A stretch of 64,000 nucleotides of DNA from CAZCDS01 sp964497585 (GTDB lineage Bacteria > Desulfobacterota > Desulfomonilia > Desulfomonilales > Desulfomonilaceae), in contig CAZCDS010000003.1 of the NCBI GenBank assembly GCA_964497585.1, positions 1 through 64,000 on the forward strand, in the 5' to 3' direction. The notes beneath the pieces are model-generated. The model saw only the letters and a program-made list of their open reading frames with translations, did no database searches and was not told the origin of the DNA. The position numbers and the translations under genes are program-made. Below, piece after piece: positions 16,342-25,795 of the stretch. Position 1 is the stretch's first letter; every line of letters starts with the position of its first letter.

Positions 16342-17738
16342 GGGCTCACGGAGGACCGTACATCGCCGGAGATGTCGCAAACGCGTGCAATGGACGCGTC
16401 GTGTGGGGTGATCTGGACGCGGTCTTCAAAGCGATAACCACTGACTCGAGAACCCTCGAGCCGGACGACCTGTTCGTGCCGTTGAGCGGACCGAACTTCG
16501 ATGGACACGATTTCGTCTTGCCGGCCCTGGAAGCCGGCGCCCGAGGATGCCTGGTGGACCGCGAGGTTAATGGGAACAACCTCACAAGACCTACCAACAG
16601 TGTCCTTATCCAGGTTAAGGACACCCTCCTTGCTTTATCCGACCTTGCATCAGCCCACCGGACTATACATACCCACCCCCTGATCGCGGTCACCGGTTCC
16701 TCGGGCAAAACCACCGTCAAGGAGATGATTGCGACCGTTCTGGGACGGTCGCATCGTCCCCTGGTTTCAGAGAAGAATTTCAACAACATGATCGGCCTCC
16801 CCATGACGGTGCTCAGTCTCGGGCCGCAGTACGATTCGGCCGTTGTCGAGGCGGGAATAAATACAAGCGAAGAAATGGATCATCTTGCCCAGGCAGCGTG
16901 CCCGGACGTGGCCGTCATAACGACCATCGGCCCGGTTCATCTTGAAGGGCTCGGCACCATCGAGAATGTGGCCCGGGAGAAATTCCGACTCGCACGACAC
17001 ACACGCAAGGGTGGTAAAGCGGTGGTGCCCTCTGAGGATCCACATCTGAGGCCGCTCCTGAAAGAATGTCCTGTGGACGTGGTTTCCTTCGGTATCGAAC
17101 AGGGAGACTTCCGCGCGGCCGACATCCGACCGGGAGTCGAGACGACCTTTGAAATGATCACCCCCCTGGGGAATAGACATATAAGACTCAACCTTCCGGG
17201 TCGTCACAATGTCGCCAACTCCCTGGCGACCGCGGCCGCATGCGCCGCGATCGGCGTATCATTGGACGATGTGGAGCAGGGTTTGAGGGAGTTCACTACG
17301 CCCTCTCTCCGTATGGAGATCATCGATCTGCCCGGCAACCGAATCCTGATCCGTGACTGCTACAACGCCAATCCGCAGTCCGTTTCCGCTGCCCTCGACG
17401 TCCTTTCCGAGAGAGGCCGGCAAACGCGGACCCTCGCCCTTCTCGCAGACATGGCGGAACTGGGAGGAGAATCGCAGCGTCTTCACCGGGAGATCGGCGC
17501 TAAGGCCGCGCACGCGGGAGTGGATCTGGTTGTCTTCCTGGGAAGCTTCGGAGGATCGGTGGAGGAAGGCTTCCTTTCTGGAGACGGCAATCCCTCGAGC
17601 TTCATCAGGGCCGCGGACCGGGAAGAGGCATGGAGCGCAATCAGGAACCGGTTGAACAATTTCGGAGCCATCCTGGTCAAGGGATCCCGGGTGACGAGAA
17701 TGGAACTCGTCGCGGACCGAATATTAAAGGAAGGCTAA
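16338..17738 (+). CDS. murF: UDP-MurNAc-tripeptide:D-Ala-D-Ala ligase
   Basis: Attaches D-Ala-D-Ala to complete the pentapeptide precursor. The 466 residues show the N-terminal domain with TTDSRTLEPDDLFVPLSG, the ATPase P-loop VTGSSGKTTVKEMIA, EKNFNNMIGLP, VEAGIN, the ligase motif LPGRHNVANSLAT and the C-terminal DCYNANPQSV. No ddl gene, which would supply D-Ala-D-Ala, is in the window. Its ATG overlaps the murE stop by 4 bases and mraY begins 3 bases after its stop. Confidence 0.96.
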   Translation: MRAHGGPYIAGDVANACNGRVVWGDLDAVFKAITTDSRTLEPDDLFVPLSGPNFDGHDFVLPALEAGARGCLVDREVNGNNLTRPTNSVLIQVKDTLLALSDLASAHRTIHTHPLIAVTGSSGKTTVKEMIATVLGRSHRPLVSEKNFNNMIGLPMTVLSLGPQYDSAVVEAGINTSEEMDHLAQAACPDVAVITTIGPVHLEGLGTIENVAREKFRLARHTRKGGKAVVPSEDPHLRPLLKECPVDVVSFGIEQGDFRAADIRPGVETTFEMITPLGNRHIRLNLPGRHNVANSLATAAACAAIGVSLDDVEQGLREFTTPSLRMEIIDLPGNRILIRDCYNANPQSVSAALDVLSERGRQTRTLALLADMAELGGESQRLHREIGAKAAHAGVDLVVFLGSFGGSVEEGFLSGDGNPSSFIRAADREEAWSAIRNRLNNFGAILVKGSRVTRMELVADRILKEG

Positions 17739-17741
17739 GCA

Positions 17742-18818
17742 GTGTTTTACCATTGGCTATATCCCCTCGGATCGGAATTGATCCTTTTCAATGTCTTCAA
17801 GTACATCTCTTTCAGGACCGTCATGGCCACGTTGACGGCCATGATGATCTCGTTCCTGCTCGGAAAACCGCTTGTCGATTACCTGAGGGCACTGCAAATC
17901 GGCCAGAATATCCGGGACGACGGGCCACAGTCCCATTTCGAGAAACGTGGCACACCGACAATGGGGGGAATCCTGATTCTGTTCGCGATGACGGTCTCCT
18001 GCCTGCTCTGGACCCGGTTGGACAACCTCTATTTCTGGATCGTCCTCGGAGTAACGCTCTCGTACGGTCTCATCGGCTTCGTGGACGACTACCTCAAGTA
18101 TATCCGAAAAAGCCATCGAGGAATGACAGGGAAATGCAAACTCGGGCTGCAGATCATGGTAGGCGGGGCTGTAGGTTTCTTTCTCTGGTGGGACCCGAGT
18201 TTCAAGACAACGCTGGCGGTTCCCTTTTTCAAGAACGTTCACCCTGTCCTGGGAATATGGTACATCCCCTTTGCCGCGTTGGTAATCGCGGGAGCTTCCA
18301 ACGCGGTGAACCTCACGGACGGCCTCGACGGGCTGGCCATCGGTCCGGTAATGATCTGCGGGGCCACCTATTTGCTTTTTGCGTACGTTACGGGTCACCT
18401 CAAGCTAGCTCAATACTTACAGATCTCGTACGTTGCCGGCACGGGCGAATTGGCGGTTGTTCTGGGGGCCATGCTCGGCGCGGGTATCGGATTCCTTTGG
18501 TACAACACCTATCCCGCGGAAATATTCATGGGAGACGTGGGTTCTCTCTCTCTTGGGGGTCTGCTCGGCTCCATAGCGGTGGTGACAAAGCACGAGATTC
18601 TGCTCGCGATCGCGGGAGGAGTCTTCGTTATTGAGGCTGTATCGGTAATCCTTCAGGTGGCGTCGTTCAAGGCGACGAGGAAGCGGATCTTCAAGATGGC
18701 GCCGATACACCATCACTTCGAACTCAAAGGGTGGCCTGAGCCCAAGGTGATCGTGAGGTTCTGGATCATTTCGTTGATCCTTGCGCTTATGGCCGTGAGC
18801 ACGCTCAAGCTCAGGTAG
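17742..18818 (+). CDS. mraY: Phospho-MurNAc-pentapeptide transferase
   Basis: Makes lipid I by transferring phospho-MurNAc-pentapeptide to undecaprenyl phosphate in the inner membrane. The 358-residue protein has about ten hydrophobic spans and the family signatures: GTPTMGG near residue 68, the catalytic DD in GFVDDYLK, NLTDGLDGLA, and the C-terminal PIHHHFELKGWPEPKV with the HHH motif. It starts at GTG 17742, with AAGGA shortly upstream. In most dcw clusters murD would follow, but here a 266-base gap and then ftsW come next. Confidence 0.97.
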   Translation: MFYHWLYPLGSELILFNVFKYISFRTVMATLTAMMISFLLGKPLVDYLRALQIGQNIRDDGPQSHFEKRGTPTMGGILILFAMTVSCLLWTRLDNLYFWIVLGVTLSYGLIGFVDDYLKYIRKSHRGMTGKCKLGLQIMVGGAVGFFLWWDPSFKTTLAVPFFKNVHPVLGIWYIPFAALVIAGASNAVNLTDGLDGLAIGPVMICGATYLLFAYVTGHLKLAQYLQISYVAGTGELAVVLGAMLGAGIGFLWYNTYPAEIFMGDVGSLSLGGLLGSIAVVTKHEILLAIAGGVFVIEAVSVILQVASFKATRKRIFKMAPIHHHFELKGWPEPKVIVRFWIISLILALMAVSTLKLR

Positions 18819-19084
18819 GAATGCGGTTCATGAGAGATAGAGGGACAGAAAATCGTGCGCGTCTCCGCAACACCGACGGGGACCGCGAATACAGAGCTGA
18901 TGAGAACACGCCGGCAATGCGTCGGCGGACTCCGCAGATCGGCGGCCGGGCGCGACGGAGAGAGAAGCTTTCGGGACGCTTCCCCGGGGCCGAGCCGTAT
19001 CGTCCGTCCGCATGTCTGCTATTGAGGTGGAAACGGACCCGCGACGATAGGCGCTCCTGAGGGAGAATCAGACACACGCGGATC
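18819..19084. other. Gap at the usual murD position
   Basis: This short stretch separates mraY from ftsW, where murD (about 1,350 bases) is normally found. None of the murD signatures (glycine-rich N-terminus, GTNGKST) is visible in any frame. A plus-strand frame from 18821 to 19060 would encode 79 very basic residues (nearly one third Arg) starting 3 bases after the mraY stop. It has no recognisable domain, and I cannot say whether it is translated. Confidence 0.5.
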
Positions 19085-20263
19085 ATGGAGATGATAATGG
19101 CTGTGGCCCTAAGGGCAAGGAAAACGATGGGACCGATCTTTTCCCGCAAGGCAATGGGTCCGGACCCCGTCCTGCTGACGGTTACTGCCCTGATTCTTGC
19201 CATCGGCATTGTCATGCTGACTTCCGCCGGGTACATGCTCGCGTCCGGCAAGTTCGGTGATGGCTTTCATTACACGAAGAAACAGGGCCTCTCCATGGTT
19301 ATCGGCCTTGTGGTCATGTACGTCTTCTCCATGATTGATCCTTCCTTCTGGCGACGCGTGTCGGGAGCGCTGCTGATCGGAGCGCTGTTTATGCTCCTGT
19401 TGGTATTTCTCCCGGGCATCGGAGTGGAAATGGGCGGCTCCAACAGATGGATGCGCTTACCGTTGGGGTTCTTTCTCCAGCCGTCGGAGTTCGCCAAGTA
19501 CGCTATGATCCTTTACCTTGCTCATTCCCTGGCAAAGAAGCAGGACAACATCAAAGACTTCGCGGTCGGTTTTCTTCCCCACATTCTCGTCATCGGGGTG
19601 GTCGCTTCTCTTGTCCTCCTGCAGCCCGATTTCGGCACTGCGGTGATCGTAACCCTCGTGGGATTCCTGATGCTCTTCGTTGCGGGCGTGCGGATTCAGC
19701 ATCTGTTGGGGAGCGCAATTCTCTGTGTGCCCCTTCTCTTTCAGGTGGCGATCAGTGCGCCGTACAGGCTTTCGAGACTCAAGACCTTCCTCGATCCGTG
19801 GTCCGACCCGTTCAACGCGGGATTTCAGGTTCTTCAGAGCCTCCTCGCGTTCGGTTGCGGAGGTATAACGGGCGTGGGTGTAGGTAAGGGAATCCAGAAG
19901 CTTGGCTGGCTGCCTCAGCCGCACACGGACTTCATCTTTGCGGTGGTGGCCGAGGAGTTGGGGCTCGTTGGCGTGATTTTCGTGATGCTGCTCTTCTACA
20001 TTTTGATCTGCCGGGGTCTTGTCGTCTCGATACGGTGCGCGGACAGGTTCCGCAAACTCGTCGCGTTCGGAATCACGTGTCTCATCGGGGTTCAGGCAGC
20101 GGTGAACATGGCCGTAGCAATGGCATTGCTCCCCACCAAGGGACTCCCCCTGCCGCTTGTGTCACTTGGGGGCACCTCCATGATCATGAACCTGGCCGGC
20201 CTGGGAATTCTCATGGCCATCGCCAGGAATTCGGCCCCCCGGACCGAGGAGGCGCGCACATGA
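19085..20263 (+). CDS. ftsW: Septal peptidoglycan glycosyltransferase (SEDS protein)
   Basis: An integral membrane polymerase that works with FtsI to build the septal wall from lipid II. The 392-residue protein has about ten spans and the SEDS features: KKQGLSMVIGLV, the region GSNRWMRLPLGFFLQPSEFAK, QPDFGTAVI, the loop YRLSRLKTFLDPWSDPFNAGFQ in two parts, QPHTDFIFAVVAEELG, and GLPLPLVSLGGTSM. The catalytic Asp region after DPW is intact. The start at 19085 gives a short basic cytoplasmic N-terminus. It overlaps murG by 4 bases. Confidence 0.95.
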   Translation: MEMIMAVALRARKTMGPIFSRKAMGPDPVLLTVTALILAIGIVMLTSAGYMLASGKFGDGFHYTKKQGLSMVIGLVVMYVFSMIDPSFWRRVSGALLIGALFMLLLVFLPGIGVEMGGSNRWMRLPLGFFLQPSEFAKYAMILYLAHSLAKKQDNIKDFAVGFLPHILVIGVVASLVLLQPDFGTAVIVTLVGFLMLFVAGVRIQHLLGSAILCVPLLFQVAISAPYRLSRLKTFLDPWSDPFNAGFQVLQSLLAFGCGGITGVGVGKGIQKLGWLPQPHTDFIFAVVAEELGLVGVIFVMLLFYILICRGLVVSIRCADRFRKLVAFGITCLIGVQAAVNMAVAMALLPTKGLPLPLVSLGGTSMIMNLAGLGILMAIARNSAPRTEEART

Positions 20264-21357
20264 GACTCGTGATCGCAGGTGGAGGAACCGGAGGTCATCT
20301 CTTCCCGGCCCTGGCCGTAGCCCGAGCCACCCGGCGGGAAGATCCCGATGGCAGTATCCTCTTCGTCGGTACCCGAAACGGCATTGAGGCACGGATAATC
20401 CCGGAGACGGAGTTTCCTATCCGGTTCATCTCCGCGCGAGGATTGAGGGGAACGGGTATTGTGAACACCCTGCGAGGCGCGCTGGAGATTCCCCGGGGCA
20501 TCCTTCAGTCGCTCTCGATCCTCCGGGCGTTCAAGCCCGATCTCGTGCTCGGCGTGGGCGGTTACGCGTCGGGCCCTACCCTCACGGCGGCCATTCTCAT
20601 GCGGATACCCACGGCCATCCAGGAACAGAACTCCGTGATGGGCACAACCAACCGGCTCCTGTGCAGGTTCGTGAACAGGGTCTTCGTCTCGTGGGAACGG
20701 ACGGAGCCCGCCCCCCCGTTGAGCAAGACCCTGCATGCGGGTAACCCGATTCGGAACGACCTGATCTCCAAGGAGACGCGTCCACGCGGAGACGCAAAGT
20801 TTCACGTGCTGATATTCGGCGGCTCCCAGGGCGCTCGCAGCATCAATCGTTCCCTAGCAGATAAGCTTGCGGGGCTTGAGCGCCTCGCGGACCGGGTTGC
20901 CTTCATTCATCAGACGGGCAGAGAGTCTGCCGAAGAGCTTCGCAACCTCTACGAGCAAAAGGGGATCGAGGCTGACGTGAGGGAATTCATCCACGAGATG
21001 GGAGAAGCCTATGATTGGGCTGACCTTGTCGTCTGCAGGGCCGGCGCAAGTTCTCTGGCCGAGCTGACCGCGCTCGGCAAGCCAGCGGTCGTGGTGCCCT
21101 ACCCGTACGCGATCGGAGATCACCAGGCCAAAAACGCAGCAGTGCTCGAATCCCGTGGAGCAGTGCAGGTCATTCGTGAGGAGAACCTCAAGAACGGAGC
21201 CATTATTGAGGCGATCAGCCGCCTGGTGAGCCATCCCGAGGAATTGGAGGGCATGGCCGCCAAATCCCGGGCCCTCGGGAAACCTGACGCGGCCCGGACC
21301 ATTGCCCTGGACCTCTTGTCGCTAGCAGGTTCGGGACCTGAAAGGAATCACGCGTGA
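20260..21357 (+). CDS. murG: UDP-GlcNAc:lipid I N-acetylglucosaminyltransferase
   Basis: Converts lipid I to lipid II at the cytoplasmic face of the inner membrane. The 365-residue GT-B glycosyltransferase starts with the GGGTGGHLFPALAVA loop and contains GVGGYASGP, QEQNSVMGTTNRLL, HAGNPIR, the second G-loop FGGSQGARSIN and the donor-site region CRAGASSLAELTALGKP followed by DHQAKNA. ATG 20260 overlaps the ftsW stop (ATGA) and the family begins here; a longer frame from 20035 lies inside ftsW and is not used. It overlaps murC by 4 bases. Confidence 0.97.
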   Translation: MRLVIAGGGTGGHLFPALAVARATRREDPDGSILFVGTRNGIEARIIPETEFPIRFISARGLRGTGIVNTLRGALEIPRGILQSLSILRAFKPDLVLGVGGYASGPTLTAAILMRIPTAIQEQNSVMGTTNRLLCRFVNRVFVSWERTEPAPPLSKTLHAGNPIRNDLISKETRPRGDAKFHVLIFGGSQGARSINRSLADKLAGLERLADRVAFIHQTGRESAEELRNLYEQKGIEADVREFIHEMGEAYDWADLVVCRAGASSLAELTALGKPAVVVPYPYAIGDHQAKNAAVLESRGAVQVIREENLKNGAIIEAISRLVSHPEELEGMAAKSRALGKPDAARTIALDLLSLAGSGPERNHA

Positions 21358-22754
21358 TCGGAGCCCTCTTCAAGAGAGTGAGAGACGTCCACTTCGTCGG
21401 AATCGGCGGTGTGGGGATGAGCGGCATCGCGGAGATACTGCTCGCTCTCGGCTTTCGGGTGAGCGGTTCCGACCTGTCGGACTCTCCCGCGCTCGCCCGC
21501 CTCAAGGAGATGGGGGCGACCGTGAGGATCGGCCATGACCAGGCCCACCTGGAGAAGGCTGACGTGGTCGTTTTCTCGTCGGCCGTGCCGGAAAAGAACC
21601 CGGAACTGGTTGCAGCTCGAGATCGCCGCATCCCGGTGATTCCCCGCGCGGAGATGCTCGCGGAACTCATGCGAATGCAAACCTCCATTGCCGTCGCGGG
21701 GATGCACGGGAAGACGACGACAACCTCTATGATCGCGTCGATCCTTTCCGCAGCGGGCCTCGATCCCACGGTGGTGATCGGTGGAAAACTCGATACGCTC
21801 GGCGGAGGCGCCAGGCTCGGGGCCGGGGACCTCCTCGTAGCCGAAGCGGACGAATCGGATCGCTCCTTTCTCACGCTTTTTCCCAGCATAGCGCTGATAA
21901 CAAACCTTGATCGCGAACACCTGGACTGCTACCGGGACATGGAGGAGATTCGGGAAGCGTTCCTCCAATTCATCAATCGGCTCCCCTTTTACGGGTACGC
22001 GATCGTGTGCCTGGAGGACCCCGAGCTTCAGCGGATCATTCCGCTCATCGAGAAACGCTTCATCACCTACGGTTTGAGTTCCCAGGCGATGATCCGCGGG
22101 CGCAAGGTCACCTTCGATCGCGGCGCGTCTCATTTTTCCGTTTACAAAGAGGATCACCTGCTCGGCCGCGTGGATCTTCCTATGGCGGGCGCGCACAATG
22201 TCCTGGATGCATTGGCCGCGGTGGCTTTGGCGGACATCCTGGAGGTTCCATTCGAGACCACGGCGGAGGCGCTCAACTCCTTCCGGGGCGTGGACCGGCG
22301 ATTCACCCTCAGGGGGAAGGCGGCGGGGGTCACTGTCATCGATGATTACGGACACCATCCCACTGAGATCAGAGCCGTGCTCGATGCCGCGCGACAGATC
22401 GCGCAGGAAAGGATCGCGGTCCTCTTTCAGCCGCATAGGTACACCCGGACAAAGGCGCTCTTCGAAGAGTTTCTCACCGCTTTCCTCGACGCGGACCTGT
22501 TGTACCTGATGGATATCTACCCCGCGAGCGAACCACCCATAAACGGAGTCACCGGTCGTGCGCTGTACGAAGGGATACGGAGCCGCGGTCACAAGACCGT
22601 TCGGTTCCTGCCTGACCGGGAATCCTTGCCCGCCCAGGTGTGCCGCGACCTCAGGCCCGGCGACATGCTCATAACCCTCGGCGCAGGGGATGTCACCCGG
22701 CTGGGCCCGCGTATCCTGGAAGAACTACGCAGGAGAGAGGAGGCTGGATCATGA
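21354..22754 (+). CDS. murC: UDP-N-acetylmuramate:L-alanine ligase
   Basis: Adds the first residue, L-Ala, to UDP-MurNAc. The 466-residue Mur ligase has HFVGIGGVGMSGIAE at the N-terminus, the ATPase loop GMHGKTTTTSMI, EADESDRSFL, TNLDREHLD, HNVLDALAA, the DDYGHHPTEI motif and QPHRYTR. It starts at GTG 21354, overlapping the murG stop. I checked for an additional fused MurD- or Ddl-like domain and there is none; the length is that of MurC alone. It overlaps murB by 4 bases. Confidence 0.97.
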   Translation: MIGALFKRVRDVHFVGIGGVGMSGIAEILLALGFRVSGSDLSDSPALARLKEMGATVRIGHDQAHLEKADVVVFSSAVPEKNPELVAARDRRIPVIPRAEMLAELMRMQTSIAVAGMHGKTTTTSMIASILSAAGLDPTVVIGGKLDTLGGGARLGAGDLLVAEADESDRSFLTLFPSIALITNLDREHLDCYRDMEEIREAFLQFINRLPFYGYAIVCLEDPELQRIIPLIEKRFITYGLSSQAMIRGRKVTFDRGASHFSVYKEDHLLGRVDLPMAGAHNVLDALAAVALADILEVPFETTAEALNSFRGVDRRFTLRGKAAGVTVIDDYGHHPTEIRAVLDAARQIAQERIAVLFQPHRYTRTKALFEEFLTAFLDADLLYLMDIYPASEPPINGVTGRALYEGIRSRGHKTVRFLPDRESLPAQVCRDLRPGDMLITLGAGDVTRLGPRILEELRRREEAGS

Positions 22755-23680
22755 CCCTCACTCCTGCACGTATTCGGGACATCAGCTCCCTGGTCAGGGA
22801 ACGGGTTCACCAGAACGTTCCTTTGAGCCGGCTTACGTCCTTCAGGATCGGAGGGCCCGCGGATCTCGTCGTTGAACCCGCAACGGTCGGGCAACTCGCG
22901 AAATTGCTCCCGTACCTCAAAGAGAGCGGTATTCCGTTCGCCCTGCTCGGATCCGGGACGAACGTGCTCTTCCGCGACGGTGGTTTCCGGGGTGTCGTCA
23001 TTCGCATGACCGCGGTCGGAGGTTTCGACGTCCGAGAGAACGGTTCGGGCGGGGGCGAGGTCACGGTGGCGGCCGGCGTGCCGCTGCCGGCCGTGGTAAA
23101 GCGGTCCGCGCGGCTCGGATGGACAGGGCTTGAGCCCCTGTGGGGTATTCCCGGTTCTTTCGGCGGGGCGGTAGTCACCAATGCCGGCGCGGGTGGCGTC
23201 TCGCTGGGAGACCTCCTTTTTCGGCTACGACTCCTCACGATCGAGGGAGAAGAACTCGTCATCGGATCCGGGGAATGGCGTGCAGATTACCGTTCCATGG
23301 AGCTTCCTCCCGGCGTGGTCGTGGTTGAGGGAACGATGAAGCTCACAAAGGGCTCACCCGATGCTATCGAAGGGGCGTTGCAGAAGGCCCGGATGTCTCG
23401 CCGTGCAACTCAACCCCTGGACCTACCCAGCGCGGGCTGCATCTTCAAGAATCCGTCACCCGAACGACCCGCAGGGTTGATCATTGACCGCCTCGGATTA
23501 AAGGGCGTATCCGTCGGAGGCGCACAGGTTTCGGAAGTACACGCAAATTTCATAGTGAATCGCGGCAGCGCAACCGCGGCCGACGTGCTTGGCCTCGTGG
23601 AACGGGTCCGGGCACGGGTCAAGGAATCGGAGGGTATCGAGTTGGAGCTGGAGATCCTCGTCATGGGAGAGGAGCGGTGA
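22751..23680 (+). CDS. murB: UDP-N-acetylenolpyruvoylglucosamine reductase
   Basis: Reduces enolpyruvyl-UDP-GlcNAc to UDP-MurNAc with NADPH and FAD. The 309 residues contain LSRLTSFRIGGPAD, the FAD-binding LLGSGTNVLFRDGGFRGVVI, GIPGSFGGAVVTNAGA, the SAGCIFKNP segment bearing the catalytic Ser/Cys region and AGLIIDRLGLKG, and the closing HANFIVN motif. This is the shorter type II MurB. ATG 22751 overlaps the murC stop; a longer frame from 22640 lies within murC. ftsQ begins 1 base after its stop. Confidence 0.97.
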   Translation: MTLTPARIRDISSLVRERVHQNVPLSRLTSFRIGGPADLVVEPATVGQLAKLLPYLKESGIPFALLGSGTNVLFRDGGFRGVVIRMTAVGGFDVRENGSGGGEVTVAAGVPLPAVVKRSARLGWTGLEPLWGIPGSFGGAVVTNAGAGGVSLGDLLFRLRLLTIEGEELVIGSGEWRADYRSMELPPGVVVVEGTMKLTKGSPDAIEGALQKARMSRRATQPLDLPSAGCIFKNPSPERPAGLIIDRLGLKGVSVGGAQVSEVHANFIVNRGSATAADVLGLVERVRARVKESEGIELELEILVMGEER

Positions 23681-23681
23681 C

Positions 23682-24521
23682 ATGATGACACGGCGAGCTT
23701 CCTCATCCCTGGCTCGAAGGACGGCACAGCCTCCGGCCCTTGATCTGGTTCAGATCCGGCGGAGGAATCGGGTCATTCTCCGATCTTTGCTTGTCGCGGC
23801 GATCTGCGTGAACGGCGCGCTCGGGTTGATGTTGCTCTATGTCGTTTTTCTCCAAATGCCGTACCTTAATCTCCAACAGGTCGACGTACACGGCAATCGG
23901 CACCTTTCCCGGGAGGAGGTGGTCGAGGCGTCCGATTTGGAGGGAGGCATGAATCTGCTGACCGTCAACCTGGGGAGTGTCGCCGAGAAGCTGAAAAGGC
24001 ATCCTTGGATTCGTTCCGCGTCGGTCTTTCGCAGATTTCCGGGGCGAATCATTATAGAGATTCAGGAAAGGATACCGAGGGCTATCCTCGCGGCGGGCAG
24101 ACCGTACTACATTGACGAAACAGCCGATTACTTCACCAGGGTCTTTCCCGGAGATCCCGTTAATTATCCGCTCTTCACGGGCGTGAGACCCGAGCAGTTA
24201 GGCTCCCGGAGACCACAGGTACGGGAGATGCTCAGGCGGGGCCTGGCATTGCTCGACCTGATGGAAAGGAAACGATCCGGTCTGAAACTGACAAACCTTG
24301 CGGAGATCCGCATCAACCTGAACGACGGATTCAGTCTCATAACTATGTCAGGCCGGACCATTGTGCTGGGCAAAGACAAATTTGCCGCCAAGATTGATCG
24401 ATACGCGCGACTGAAAAGATTCCTTTCACGACGAGGGAAGTGGGGCAGAGCACGTTTCATCGATCTTGACTACGACGATCGCGCGCTCGTCCGGTCGTCG
24501 GGAGCACGTCACAAGGGGTAG
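23682..24521 (+). CDS. ftsQ: Cell division protein FtsQ
   Basis: A bitopic divisome protein that links FtsA/FtsZ to the periplasmic synthases. The 279 residues comprise a basic cytoplasmic tail (about 35), one membrane span (about 33-55, ending in LLYVVFLQM), the POTRA domain beginning LQQVDVHGNRHLSREEV, and the beta domain with IDETADYFTRV and FIDLDYDDRALV. The start ATG 23682 is the first of two adjacent Met codons right behind the murB stop. It is followed after 4 bases by ftsA. Confidence 0.92.
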   Translation: MMTRRASSSLARRTAQPPALDLVQIRRRNRVILRSLLVAAICVNGALGLMLLYVVFLQMPYLNLQQVDVHGNRHLSREEVVEASDLEGGMNLLTVNLGSVAEKLKRHPWIRSASVFRRFPGRIIIEIQERIPRAILAAGRPYYIDETADYFTRVFPGDPVNYPLFTGVRPEQLGSRRPQVREMLRRGLALLDLMERKRSGLKLTNLAEIRINLNDGFSLITMSGRTIVLGKDKFAAKIDRYARLKRFLSRRGKWGRARFIDLDYDDRALVRSSGARHKG

Positions 24522-24525
24522 GAAC

Positions 24526-25758
24526 ATGTCGCAGAGCGAAAACACCATCGTGGGTCTCGACGTGGGTACCACAAAGATTTGTGCCGTCATCGGCGAAGTG
24601 AACGCGGACGACATGGTGGACGTAATCGGTGTGGGTACTGCTGCGTCCAAGGGGCTTCGCCGGGGAGTGGTGGTAAACATCGAGCACACGATCTCAGGCA
24701 TTCGCAAGGCCGTTGAAGACGCCGAGCTCATGGCGGGGTGCCAGGCAGAGACGGTGTACGCGGGCATCTCCGGCGGGCACATTAAAGGAATCAATTCCCA
24801 CGGTGTCATTGCCATCAAGAACCGTGAGGTAACGCCAGTGGATGTCGAACGAGTCATCGATGCTGCGCGTGCAGTAGCTATTCCGCTGGACAGAGAAGTC
24901 ATCCATATCCTGCCCCAGGAATTCACCGTGGACGATCAGGAAGGGATCAGAGAGCCGGTGGGCATGGCCGGGGTCCGACTCGAGGCGAGGGTGCACATTG
25001 TCACCGGCGCGGTTTCCGCTGCCCAGAACATTATCCGGTGCGGTCACAGGAGCGGGTTACGGGTCAAAGATCTCGTGCTCCAGCAGATTGCCGCGGCCGA
25101 AGCGGTGCTCTCGCCGGACGAGAAGGAGCTCGGTGCGGCGCTCGTCGACATCGGCGGTGGTACCACGGACATCGCGGTCTTCGCGGAAGGCGCGATACGG
25201 CACACCGCGGTCATTTCTGTGGGGGGTGACCAGTTGACCAACGACATCGCGGTGGGGCTCAGGACGCCGATGGCCGAGGCGGAAAAGATCAAGAGAAGGT
25301 ACGGATGCGCGCTGGGATCCCTCGTAACCGAGGAAGAGACGATCCCCGTTCCTGGTGTGGGTGGGCGCAAGCCTCGGATGATCTCCCGGTCGGTCCTGGC
25401 GGACATCGCCGAACCCCGGCTCGAAGAGATTCTGGGGCTGGTCCGCCGTGAATTGGAGAAGTTCAACCTTGTTGAATCCATTGCTTCGGGGATCGTGCTC
25501 ACGGGAGGCACCGTAGCCATAGAAGGGATTTGCGAGCTGGCCGAGCAAATCTTTGACATGCCGGTCCGTTTAGGCTATCCCGACGGGGTCGGGGGACTGG
25601 TCGATTTCGTCAACTCGCCGGTCTATGCCACAGGTGTGGGACTCGTCCTCTGGGGAGCGCACAATAACATGCCCGATCTGCTTTCGCCCTATCGGGACAG
25701 CGGCATGTTTGACCGCGTTGTGGGACGGATGAAACAGTGGTTTGTCGAGGCGTTCTGA
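24526..25758 (+). CDS. ftsA: Cell division protein FtsA
   Basis: An actin-like ATPase that tethers FtsZ to the membrane. The 410 residues have the phosphate-1 motif IVGLDVGTTKICAVIGE, the 1C domain with EFTVDDQEGIREPVGM, the phosphate-2 motif ALVDIGGGTTDIAVF, the adenosine motif IVLTGGTVAIEG and the C-terminal amphipathic helix VVGRMKQWFVEAF that inserts in the membrane. ATG 24526 is chosen: GGGGTAGG lies just upstream, and the 20 extra residues of the longer frame overlap ftsQ. It is followed by ftsZ after 37 bases. Confidence 0.96.
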   Translation: MSQSENTIVGLDVGTTKICAVIGEVNADDMVDVIGVGTAASKGLRRGVVVNIEHTISGIRKAVEDAELMAGCQAETVYAGISGGHIKGINSHGVIAIKNREVTPVDVERVIDAARAVAIPLDREVIHILPQEFTVDDQEGIREPVGMAGVRLEARVHIVTGAVSAAQNIIRCGHRSGLRVKDLVLQQIAAAEAVLSPDEKELGAALVDIGGGTTDIAVFAEGAIRHTAVISVGGDQLTNDIAVGLRTPMAEAEKIKRRYGCALGSLVTEEETIPVPGVGGRKPRMISRSVLADIAEPRLEEILGLVRRELEKFNLVESIASGIVLTGGTVAIEGICELAEQIFDMPVRLGYPDGVGGLVDFVNSPVYATGVGLVLWGAHNNMPDLLSPYRDSGMFDRVVGRMKQWFVEAF

Positions 25759-25795
25759 TTGAGACGTCCGGATCGTTTTTTAAGGAGGCCCGCTA

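Noticed and set aside
18821..19060. Possible 79-residue Arg-rich protein between mraY and ftsW
   Set aside because: Composition is unlike the neighbours, no domain is visible, and the frame may be chance; I mention it but do not call a gene.
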